The position numbers were made by a program, and so were the translations under genes. Shown here one piece after another: positions 8,751-18,506 of a stretch of DNA of 24,133 nt (its first letter is position 1; the number at the start of each line of letters is the position of its first letter). Origin of the DNA: Nemertoderma westbladi (lineage: Eukaryota; Xenacoelomorpha; Nemertodermatida; Nemertodermatidae); contig JAUCBJ010007461.1 of assembly GCA_032718475.1 (NCBI GenBank), forward strand, positions 1-24,133. The letters run 5' to 3'. Below the pieces are notes generated by a model. That model saw only the letters and a list, made by a program, of their open reading frames with translations, did not search any database and was not told where the DNA came from.

Positions 8751-10398
8751 AATGGTAAAGAAGTCAATGCGATTTACTGTCCACTATTCAATTTCACTAC
8801 CCCATTTAACAGCACTTAGTTACCATAGTTATTAGTTACGAAGTTGCCATGACTGCATGACAATCATGTTTATCTATCGTTTAAATAATATCTTTCAAGT
8901 TGCCGAATTATTCATAAAATTCGGGTTGATGAGCATTTAAAAGCTAATAAAATTACAGTTTCTATATATACGAGATTTATAGGGTGTTTAATGTCCACGG
9001 TATGTCAATTTCTACGTAATTACTTGTCTAGTCAAGGAATATCTCAAAAAAAAAGAAATTAAAGGTAATGAAATTAATAAACTAGTCCCATGAAAAAGAA
9101 GCTTCGTTTTATATGCTTTCTGGAAGTGCCGCTATTCGACGTCAAACTGAGTTGCTCTATTATATTGGTGGCAGTTTCTGTTTCTGCAGACACAGCCCTT
9201 AGTCATACTTGCGAGACGCGACTAGGCCCAACTCTGGTGCCTACATTTGGGCCCTATGTACAATCCCGGCTCGACCAAGGCCTCTGGCTATCAGCTTAAA
9301 GATTCTCCTCTTTTGGTTATGAGGGCCCAAAGAGGCCACTTTCAATCGTTTTTAATGGCGGCATTGTGGCGTGCTGGTTAATTTTCGCGACTCAAGGCTG
9401 GAGGGTCAAGGAAGAATTGAAGTGTTTTATCGATACGAAGCAGATGGCCAGCATGGTTGATCGCAGTATTTTTGCATTAGTGTAGTTTCACTAATGGTCC
9501 TGTAGTTGGATTAACATATAATCTATCATATCCGCAAACGCCTCCTCTGCATTCCAGGTGCTGAAATAGAGGGAACTATTGCCGGTGTGATTGGCGCCAA
9601 TGTACGGTCTAGGGACTGTTAGTGTCTGTACTTGGTCGCCTGCTAATGGTGACTTCGACGGCCGTAGGTCCGTCCTTAACTCAGTAGGACATTAGGGACA
9701 TTATGCTTTATTTTTTGGAGTTTCTAACGTATGTAAAATCAAATCCAATTTTTCTATATTTAGGCGGTGGGGGGCTTTATTGACGTAAATCGTGGCCAAA
9801 TCACCTATATCCACAATGTTAAATAAATAATGATTCACTATAGCACACTAACTCATTTGAAAAGTTCCATTGGCCATCCAAATTCGTGATGTATTGACAC
9901 TTTATCGATTCTTATTCCTCCAGACCAGTGCTATTTATGTGTCCTGTTCTTATGAGTGAGATAACGCCTCCACAAGAGAAGATGACACTTCGCGATGGAT
10001 AATATGGCATCAATAAATAACTGTTGTCCAAGAAATCAAACTGTCTAAAAACCAGACATTTTATCGTAGATGTGGCTTGAAAGAAAATATTTACTTGGCC
10101 CTGATAAGCTGATTGTTGTGGTAGAGGCGGTATATTTTATAGTGGAGTCTACCAAATCATTTAATGATAAACGAAGATAAACAGATGTAAATGCCAGGCT
10201 TAATAGTCGTTGCATGTTATTTTACATCCAATCTGGTCTTCCTTTCTAATTGCAATGGCCTAACAACGCTATCCCAAACCCTTCTTACCTCAGTACATTG
10301 CTAATTCGAAAATATAATTTATATCAAAATACAATTTATATACCGATATATGAATTGGGGAGGCAGGATGTGAATTAACAATTGGTAAGTTATAAAAT

Positions 10399-10440
10399 GG
10401 AAAGGAGCAGGTTACAGTTATTCTAACCAAAACAATAAAC
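10399..10440 (+). repeat. Dispersed repeat fragment, copy A
   Basis: The block GGAAAGGAGCAGGTTACAGT, then TTCTAACCAAAACAATAAAC, matches 17909-17953 nearly base for base. It shares the TCTAACC...ATAAAC part with the arms of the 3187-3732 foldback. This suggests all three derive from one transposon family. Confidence 0.65.
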
Positions 10441-10629
10441 CAAAACGAAATATACTAGTTTATGCATGGTTATATATATACTTCAAAGTGATTTTATAAC
10501 CATGTTTATTTCAATTTCAATTCAGATTCCATCCCGCTCGAATACACAAATAATTGAACATTAATGGCTGTTGAAGCAGAGGTTTGGGTATTTTAAGAAT
10601 GTATTTGAGATCAATACGCATCGCTCTTG

Positions 10630-10930
10630 CTTTGTGGGGCCGCACTTCCAATCCATGGCGGCCGTTAACTCTTTATCAAGCTGAAGTATGTTTATCGACC
10701 TCAGGCGTGTGTTGTTGTCTCGGGAACGGGGGAACTGGGACTTTCATGAACTGTAGGCCTGGTTGTTTGGCTCCCGTCGTGTCGTCAATACTAATGGGTC
10801 GGGTCCCTTGCCGGCGGCCTATATTTGTGGAGAGTGGGGCCGTGTATTGGGCTAATTTTTCCACATTGTTTGCAGTTGCGTGGCTGGAGGCGAACAGCGG
10901 ATGGGTCGGGGGCGTGGAGGGCTCATGCCT
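10630..10930. other. GC-rich island in intron 2, function unknown
   Basis: About 300 bp that is clearly richer in G+C and CpG than its surroundings, open over 117 codons on the + strand (10584-10937) and 62 on the minus strand. The peptides show no domain, and there is no convincing pair of splice sites in a frame I recognise. It could be a conserved intronic enhancer, an unrecognised exon, or an old insertion. Confidence 0.3.
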
Positions 10931-11660
10931 GATCTGATATTATATTATGCCACAAAGGGGAGCGAGATGCTGTTATTCTAGATAATTATGCTGAAAATAC
11001 TGAAAGATTTGTAATTCCTCATACAAAGTCTATATAAACAGCCTAATTATAAAAAGGCCCCCGTAGGCGGACAGGCAACCTTTTGCTTTGTATCAATATC
11101 ACTCACTATTCGGGAGCAACCGACAGACAGGCGGGCTCAACCAGATTAGAGAGGGGCTTAAGTTTAACTCAGCCTTGTCAAAAAAAAGCTTCTAATCACG
11201 CTTGCAACAATTTGAAGAATTTATTAGTCCATGTTCTTTCATGGGCTGGTGGCCCTATTCTTACATATTATATGTAATGCTAAATAAGGCGCTAGTCGAC
11301 GCCGTTGCACCATTTATGGTATAATTGATATGCGCGATGGACGCCGTGCCGTTGCCTATGATACGTCCTTAGGTTATGTTCCTGACCTTGGAATGCATTA
11401 AGATTAACCAGATTATACGATTATATAATTCGTAGCTACTGTAGTACAGTATGTCTCATGTTCCACCGCAGCCTTTAGTAAATGCGCTACTGAGTTATTT
11501 AATAGATAACTATTTTATTTTCTACCCCTTTGAAGCGTGATGATGTTGGTTTGATGAGAAGTGTTCTCAGGAAGGACGGGCATAAATTTAAAAATGTTTT
11601 TAGATCGACGAAATGTTTATCATTCCTGGAGTAGTTTCCAATACTAGGGCTGTAATTGTT

Positions 11661-11893
11661 GTGGATCATAGCTCAAAGGAGATCGTTGTTGTAGATTGTA
11701 GCTCAAGGAAAGATCATTGTTGTCATTGGTTGATCATTGACTTTTCATTCTGTCAAAGATCAAGGAAGATCATTGTTGTTGATCAAAGATCAAGGAAGAT
11801 CATTAGATCAAAGCTCAAGCAATCAATGTTGAAAATTATAGCTAAAGAAAGATCATTGGTGTACATCATATAGCATAATGAAGATCGTTGTTC
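11661..11893. repeat. Degenerate tandem repeat, about 30-bp unit, about 8 copies
   Basis: Successive units resemble ATCAAAGCTCAAGGAAGATC followed by ATTGTTGTT, with lengths of roughly 25-33 bp. The best-preserved units are at about 11755-11815. GATC occurs in nearly every unit. The 86-residue ORF over it is a product of the repeat and not a gene. Confidence 0.8.
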
Positions 11894-12999
11894 AATACAA
11901 CATTGAAATGCAAGTTTATGATGACGTTGGAATATCAGATGGTTGGTTATATTTGTTGATGTAACAAGTCTGATTTCACATTATTATGAAATTGAACATT
12001 ACTGTCTTTCTGTCCTTAGTAATTATTTATTCTAAATGACTGTTGGCCTTAATAACTATAAGGACCCTTATCTCCATATCCTGCAGATTTTGTCACTACC
12101 GTTGGTCACGCGTCGAAGGGGGTAATAAAATCTGATTGGTCATTGGAAAATCATTAAATCGGGGAGCTCAGCCTCTTGTATGCGACAGGTCGTGTGTGCT
12201 TAATGCTACTTAGCACGATAAAATTATCCAAGGCCTTCAGCCACTGTTGGTCCCTTTGTAAAATACAATCATTTTTTGACGGTTTCCTAATGGAATGCAC
12301 ATTATGAAACGGCGGAAGGGCATTGAGGGCGTTAGGCCCTCCTCGTTTTACTTGTCAGCAATTCCTCAACGGAGTGTGGCCTGCTCCTCTTATACAAGAT
12401 TCAGACTTTACGGTGCCTCCAATAATACCCCTGTATATATATAGAAGGGAGCTCGCCATGATTTCAGGCTTGTTGGCGCCTCCCTCTTATAACTTAATTA
12501 TGCTCACAGTAAGTGGGTAATTTATCAACAGAGTTATTTATCTATTCCCTGGACCACTATAAATGTCCTTCCCAGTTTGGGCAGGGGGACACCCCTAATG
12601 TTTTGACTGAGGCAATCAGCTTTTCCCGTTGCATTTTCGGTCAGATTCCAATTAATTTATGTGTTCGTGTTGCAATTCACTGTGTAACTTTGTTGGAGAA
12701 CTGCAGGATATAATTTAATTTAACCAATAACCCGAACTTAACCCTTCCACTCAAATCTGTTGGTTTTTTTTATTAATTGGCATATTTTATTTGATAGCAT
12801 TTAGCCCATATGCTCTATATGCGCTTACTGTAGATTTCCATGGCTACTCACACTCATCCACTGCACCATGGCCATGACTGCACACTCCATAGGCCTTCAC
12901 TCATGATTAAAGCTTATCTATCATACGGGTAAGTCTATGTCAACAGTTGCCTAGTCGCCCTCTATTGGGAGACTGGATAACTACTCCCCCTAGTCATAG

Positions 13000-13022
13000 C
13001 CCCCCCCCCCCCCCCCCCCCCC
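13000..13022. repeat. Poly-C homopolymer, 23 nt
   Basis: An uninterrupted run of 23 C in intron 2, the longest homopolymer in the window. The reverse complement is a potential G-quadruplex. Confidence 0.95.
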
Positions 13023-13963
13023 AACGCAAATAGTATGTCAGATTTTCGACCGACTAATACACACATTTGTATATAACTTGAAAAACTATTAGACTTTTGT
13101 ACCACACAGGAGTTTTAAATTTATATTTGGAGAGTGGAGATGTTTCTCTATGTGTTTAATTACGTAATGTAGCAACGGGATAAATTATGTCAGTAAGCGG
13201 CTTAGAAACTTGTTTGAAATTAATTGAAGCATGGAGGAGATTTATTCCAAAGCAAATCCCAAGATCTCTTTAAGGTTTAAAATGTAATCTTAGTAATCAA
13301 AGTCCCAGTATATAGTCCGATTCATGGATTTGCGTAGAGATGCGCAGTAAGATAATACGGAATTATTTCTATTTGCCCAATTTTCTTTGTACTATACAGA
13401 ATCGCATTACTCCGGCTCCTAAAAGTCTCGGTTTATTCCGTAATGTTTGATTGTGCGGAGTTGAACCAGGTTGAACTTCCTTAAGTCCATTATTTTCACC
13501 TGCGTATTTTAGTAGCTAAACTCCAAAACTTACCACCAATTCGCTAGGAATTAATAAGTTTATTGCGACCTCATATTCAAGTACTTCTTATCTTTTGAAC
13601 TATCCGCAGCAAATAATTTAACTTACAGTGCATTTGTGTTCACTTATTGCAAGTTAGTTAGTTCGATTCATTCTAATTTTATGTTTATTATTTAATAAGA
13701 ATTCTTAAGGTTCTCTAAATATTAATACAAACCGCCTCACAACACGTTATTCTCCAAATTCTCGCCACAGTTTTGGGTGTGACCCAATCTCTGTCGGCCC
13801 CACATGGAGCCGATCTCAATTACTGGTCTTGACATTAAAATCGAACTTATTAAGTGGTGGGCTTTGGTGGTGTGGGGCCGGTTGTATGTGAGAGAAAGTC
13901 TATCCAATCAATAACATCTATACGAATGCCAATGGCGGACAGCTGTGGCACTGTGGCACTCCC

Positions 13964-13984
13964 GTAATTGTTACCAACAATTAC
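13964..13984. repeat. Perfect hairpin, 9-bp stem, 3-nt loop
   Basis: GTAATTGTT (13964-13972) and AACAATTAC (13976-13984) pair exactly around ACC. A TGTGGCAC direct repeat lies just upstream, about 13944-13959. No known role. Confidence 0.7.
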
Positions 13985-14596
13985 TGTTAGGGGTCAGTAA
14001 TTCATTATACAATGGGTTTATTATAATTTACGAATTGTCGAGCCTTTCTGGGTGAAGTATATAGATTTTCTTTGTGACTTAAATTAATTTTCTTTATTTT
14101 TACGGGTTTATTACTTTAATCAGCTATAGTAATTGGGAACGTATTATTATGAATGGGTGTGGAATTCATCTTGAGATATTGATGTTGGCCATAACATTCC
14201 GTCGACCACACCATATACCAAAAGGAGAAATATGACGTGTACTGTGTAGTGATGATCCCTGGTCACTGCTCTCTCGGTCACACCCATTTTCATATATTAA
14301 GCATCCCTTGGAACTGTATAGCTTTCCACTATTCATGGAATTCCCTACCCATTCCCCGTTGTCAGTATACTGACTTCGGGTATCTTATAAACCAGGATAA
14401 TCCGATGTCGAGGAAGTTTGTCTTTTGTCTGATCTGCCGGATCTATGGGATGATCAAAAAATTATGCATGTTATTATTGGGTTGTCTGAGTCGTTTGTTG
14501 CGCTCCCATATATTCTTAGCCTTTGTAATGTAGTAATTGTTCAATCATTAACGAAATGGTTGCATTGAGAGAGAGGGAAAACAAGTCATATATCCT

Positions 14597-14940
14597 CATA
14601 CTACTACTAGGATCGGCATGCTGCATTGCAGCTGCATTTTTAAGAATGCTGTGCCGGCTTATCGACAAAATTGCACCGCCACAACTCCCTATCACCCATG
14701 ACATTTGCTAGATCATCCGCATCTTCAAGGCCAGTGTCCTTTAAGATGCGTCTCAAGAAAGTCATGGGCTGTCCACCATGCTTATTCACTCCATGAGGCT
14801 GCCAAAGTACAAGGTTATGCACTGGCTGCTCCTCACGGCGAAAGCAATGTCCTGCAAAGCGGAGGAGATTTTGTTCTAGTGTCAAGCTTGGGGGAACCAA
14901 AGATATCATCATACCAACCGTACCATAAGACCCAATGTCA
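14597..14940 (-). mobile_element. Non-LTR retrotransposon (LINE) ORF2 C-terminal fragment, copy 2
   Basis: On the minus strand an open frame (14912 down to 14640, and open somewhat further upstream) encodes the C-terminus typical of animal non-LTR reverse transcriptases: LRFAGHCFRREEQPVHNL, then LWQPHGVNKHGGQP, then LKDTGLEDADDLANVMGDRE. It ends QHS-stop at about 14640 and continues into a 3' UTR shared with 1889-2072. Only the last 100 or so residues remain; the endonuclease and polymerase core are missing, so it is a 5'-truncated dead copy. It is inserted antisense to TRIM9. The GHC and DRE..W pattern fits RTE/CR1-like elements, but the clade is uncertain. Confidence 0.85.
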
Positions 14941-15578
14941 GTGTTTCAATGTGTTCAAGCAATCAAACAAAATTAAACCGTACATATTGTAAGTTTATCG
15001 GCCACGACCATGTGTATATAATTGTATTTGTAGTTATAGTTTGTTGTATGGATTACCATAGAAATGAGCAAATGCATATTTTTTCATTAACTGTTACTGC
15101 TATGAAGGATTCTCCTTTAATTATCTCCGCTCTATATACCCTTACACTTTCCATTAGCCTTTGTGCACTTGCGCAGCTCTTGTGTTTATTTCCTGTGTTG
15201 GCAGTAATCCCTGGGGTTTTTATATCTATTCAATGCAAACATGGCGACTTCTCGTCGCCAAAAACTGATACTAGAGTTAGTGTTAGATGTGTGGTGAGTC
15301 ACATTGGTGTCTCTCATAGGCTAGTTACCATTACACGAACTAAATCAACCATCACTATATCAGAGGAAATTCTTGAAAATTCATAATAAATTTGCAATTG
15401 AATTTCAACGATAAAGTGAAACTCATAGTATGTTTTATAAATCCTGGAGCCCTGATCGGCTACTCTTGATATCTGATAGCTCATTTATCCTTGATTATCA
15501 ATGTGCGTCCACATCACATTGTCCCTTTTATTCGTCGCCACTGAATCTATCTTTATAAACTATTGAATTTCTTTTTAG

Positions 15579-15674
15579 GGCGACTTATCCCAATCGTTGA
15601 ACACGTTGTCCGATAAAGCGCGCAAGGCTAGGGACCAAGTAACCAGTCTCAAAACCTTATGCGACCAAATACAG
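15579..15674 (+). CDS. TRIM9: TRIM9 coding exon 3 (start of coiled coil)
   Basis: Encodes residues 247-278 (GDLSQSLNTLSDKARKARDQ, then VTSLKTLCDQIQ). This matches the segment of TRIM9/TRIM67 that follows B-box 2 and begins the coiled coil used for antiparallel dimerisation. The exon is 96 nt, phase 0 at both ends, with acceptor CTTTTTAG at 15571-15578 and a consensus GTGAGT donor at 15675. It has no start codon of its own and is found by continuity of the protein with exons 2 and 4. Because it is a multiple of three, skipping would keep the frame but shorten the coiled coil by 32 residues. Confidence 0.93.
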
Positions 15675-17288
15675 GTGAGTTAGTTGAGGTTCGGACAAGT
15701 TTCCTTTCAGTCAATTTATATTTGAAGCTTTAATTAAGACCAAAAGTGACCAAGAATTATAATTATATATGACGTATATTGCGGCCAATAGGCCTTTATT
15801 CAACGTCTATAAAGTTTATATATGATTACTCCAGTGACATGGGCACTCAACTTACTATGTACAATATTAACTTATTACTTTATATTTGGCAGGTTTGTTT
15901 TTTTCTTAATGAATGGCGTTGAATTTTTCATCGCAATCAGTAATTCTTTAACTCGTTTTTTTTCAACATTTTCTGATTTTTTATTTAGGTATATGTTATC
16001 CATGTTTTTTTGAAGGTTTATATCCGAATATATTTATGTTTGCGGAATGATTCAGTTTGTTTTATATAATCGTCGCCCAGTGCCGGGACTTGTTTTCGTT
16101 GAGTGTCTAATCTGTTGACAACATTTATCCTTTAATAACACCAATCAGTTTCCCCTGTTTCAGTGGCTTTCTATTCGAAATAATTTTTTTGACATGTAAA
16201 GTGTATTGATACAGAAAATGGCTCACACTTAGAGTTACTTGCGCTGGTGTTTACTTCATGCGGCTTTAATTAGGGGACCATATGTTTCGAACATAACAGT
16301 CTGTCTGTGAGACTTGGTGGGTTTCCTGAACCAAAAACATGTTTTGTCCTGCGATCTCATATTGAGTCACATACACAAGTAGCTGCAGACAAATAATTCT
16401 AAATATCTTCAAATTGAACTACTGGGGATAAATTTATTATTACACAGAATGTAGTTCCATAATATCTGATTCTTTGCTTATTCAGTCTTTAAGTCATAGT
16501 TCACACTACGTTATTTGTATTCAAAATACATCCACCCCTCTCCCACCAAAAATGTAGACATTAATCTCGTCCCCACGTGACGTGCTGCTTGAATATAGAA
16601 CACAAACTAAATTTTGCAAAAAATAATTTTTTTGTTCATACAGATTACATTTTTAGTGGGAATGGAATCCCCTAAAAATGTAGTTAGTTTATCTCTGAAC
16701 TAATTGTGTTTTTTTGGTGGGAAACAATAGGAAAGCGTATATATTATGTGAAGTGAATAAAAGCTGATTGTTTGTGACGCAGTAGGCATGTAACATAACC
16801 TACATAGGTGATGTCTATGTGTTCGTTCTGTATACAACGGCACATTCCTAATTCCAGTTTTAATAATAATTGTCGTGTCCTATAATAGTCCATTCCTACT
16901 GGATTAGTGTTCCATTTGGTTAGCCAGGCCCGCACCAATGCACTGCCACTTGTAAATGCCTATTATATTTGCGCCGTGTGTCATTTCGTCCCTTCACACA
17001 TTTGGTGTTAATCGACGCTGCCATTCTATTAATCAATATGCCACCCAGTGAGTCATGGAGGGGTTTAATTTGGTTGCTGTTTATTCGAGGCATCAATAGC
17101 TTGTGGTTGTGGGTGGGATTCGTTGTTCAGTTGTTTGCAGGAAAGTGATTACTATTGATGTTGAGGCTGGCATATTACAGTTAGTTTAAAATTGTGTTAG
17201 TGATTTTTTTTACAAGTTGAGGCATATTGGAGCTTTTGTCAATGATAGAGTGATATAAGAAAAAAGCATAACATGACAACTTTATTCC

Positions 17289-17458
17289 GGACAACTCATG
17301 TCGGGACAAACCTGTGTATGGACAAGTCTTGTCCAAATAAATCGTGTAGGACAACTCGTGTCCGGACAAACTCGTTTCCAAACCAGTCATATCTGAAGAA
17401 ACCCGTGCCCGGACAACACTGGTCGAGACAACTCGTGTATCCTTAAAACTCGTGTCGT
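17289..17458. repeat. Minisatellite, 15-16 bp unit, about 11 degenerate copies
   Basis: Units resemble GGACAACTCGTGTCC, many beginning right where the previous one ends in CC. The unit is partly self-complementary (GTCCGGAC at the junctions). Isolated similar units appear after the hAT insertion (17862-17875) and, inverted, near 18009-18040. A 94-residue minus-strand ORF here is made by the repeat. Confidence 0.8.
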
Positions 17459-17472
17459 AAAGCATCTACCCG

Positions 17473-17480
17473 GCAGGACA
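17473..17480. repeat. 8-bp target-site duplication, left
   Basis: GCAGGACA directly precedes the hAT element and is repeated exactly at 17862-17869. Eight base pairs is the hallmark duplication length of hAT transposases. Confidence 0.85.
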
Positions 17481-17861
17481 CAGGCGTAGCGAGGGGGGGG
17501 GGGAATGTTCCCCCGGGCGCACTCACCCGGAGGCGCTGAAATGCCAGGCAACTGTTAGGGAATTCTTGTAAAAATAAGACAAATCAGTGAAAATTCAGGG
17601 ATTGTGATACAGTATTTACAGGACATGTGTTATAAGCGAAAATGTGGAAAAATTTTCTCTGCTCCCTTCGCTCGCCATTCAATATACAGTATTATAATTT
17701 CACTATATATCAAACTTGTGTATAATAGATTTGATTTAGTTATATACTGTTAGTAAACTGTTTTTTAGATGTTTTTTTTATATTATATTCGGTTATATAA
17801 TATTAAAAAAACCCGCCATAAATGAAAAGTTAAAATTATTGAAGGGCTCTCTACGCCTCTG
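17481..17861. mobile_element. Non-autonomous hAT element (MITE), 381 bp
   Basis: The left end reads CAGGCGTAGCGAGG. The right end read inward on the minus strand is CAGAGGCGTAGAGAG. They are imperfect terminal inverted repeats matching the CAG-N-GGCGTAGC ends of many hAT transposons. Perfect 8-bp duplications (GCAGGACA) flank it. The interior has no transposase frame and includes a subterminal TCCCTTCGCTCGCC and an 11-nt G run (17493-17503). It inserted beside the minisatellite; removing it and one duplication restores a plausible uninterrupted sequence. Confidence 0.88.
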
Positions 17862-17869
17862 GCAGGACA
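17862..17869. repeat. 8-bp target-site duplication, right
   Basis: GCAGGACA follows the hAT element and exactly matches the left copy at 17473-17480. Confidence 0.85.
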
Positions 17870-17908
17870 ACCCCAAAACTGACTTTTCCTTTACCAATTC
17901 TGATTTAA

Positions 17909-17953
17909 GGGGAAAGAGCAGGTTACAGTAACGTTTTCTAACCTAAACGATAA
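17909..17953 (+). repeat. Dispersed repeat fragment, copy B
   Basis: GGAAAGAGCAGGTTACAGTA, then CGTTTTCTAACC, then AAACGATAAA. It matches 10399-10440 and shares the TAACGTT, TCTAACC and ATAAA blocks with the foldback arms at 3630-3680. Orientation is the same as copy A. Confidence 0.65.
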
Positions 17954-18478
17954 AGTATAACTCAAGTAAACTATAACTGGTCACAGGTTTACATTCCTGA
18001 TACCAGCCACAAGTTGTCATGGCACTAGTTGTCCGGATACGAGTAGTTTACAAATATCCCGAAAGAAGAGAGACATTGCGATCATTCAGAACTAAATAAT
18101 TTTGTAAATATTATTGTCCATCAGATACATAAAATATAATTAGTTAAAACGAATATAATACACAATGCTCGTAAATCTAAAATCGATTGGTTAGTGTTGA
18201 TTGAGTGATTGGCAGCTATTACTAGGGTAACGTCTGAGAAGCACAAACAACACATGTACCGGTAGTTTTGGTGTTGTGTGTAACTGATATACTGCTGATG
18301 ATGGACTCCAGTCGGTGGCGTTGACTGGGAGGGACCGTAGTAGACAGTATACAGTCTAGCTGGCGCGTGTCATACATCCCTAGCTCCTTGGCGACTGTTA
18401 TATTGATTCGTCTTTCAATAAAGGGAGTTATGTTGCCCAAATATGGCAATGTAACACATTGAAGGTGACAGATCGTGG

Positions 18479-18506
18479 TAATTTATTACCTACTGGTAAT
18501 AAATTA
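18479..18506. repeat. Perfect hairpin, 12-bp stem, 4-nt loop
   Basis: TAATTTATTACC (18479-18490) pairs exactly with GGTAATAAATTA (18495-18506) around TACT. The stem is AT-rich. Nothing nearby indicates a microRNA precursor, since the stem is too short. Confidence 0.75.

Larger units (their letters stand above)
8052..15578 (+). other. TRIM9: TRIM9 intron 2 (7527 bp)
   Basis: Runs from GTTAGT at 8052 to CTTTTTAG at 15578. It contains an inverted pair of tRNA-derived SINEs (8388-8750), a dispersed repeat copy (10399-10440), a GC-rich island (10630-10930), a roughly 30-bp tandem array (11661-11893), a 23-nt poly-C run (13000-13022), a 9-bp-stem hairpin (13964-13984) and a minus-strand LINE fragment (14597-14940). 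GC-richer patches at 9130-9300, 12300-12480 and 13760-13930 have no recognisable coding content. The remainder is AT-rich filler in which I see nothing. The 145-residue ORF at 14949-15386 has hydrophobic stretches but no recognisable domain or splice context, and I treat it as chance. Confidence 0.9.

Noticed and set aside
11029-11060. TATA-box-like sequences (TATATAAA, TATAAAAAGG)
   Set aside because: No gene start follows, and such strings are common in AT-rich introns.
11661-11893. CRISPR-like array
   Set aside because: The units are degenerate and contiguous, with no unique spacers, in an animal intron.
14949-15386. 145-residue ORF before exon 3
   Set aside because: It has no recognised domain, does not match the TRIM9 family and has no convincing splice context; kept only as a chance ORF in intron 2.
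16530-16700. Inverted ACATTTTTRG / GTGGGA motifs as a MITE
   Set aside because: Matches are short and interrupted, with no definable ends or target duplication.
17181-17465. 94-residue repetitive minus-strand ORF
   Set aside because: It is produced by the 15-16 bp minisatellite and not by a protein with real repeats.
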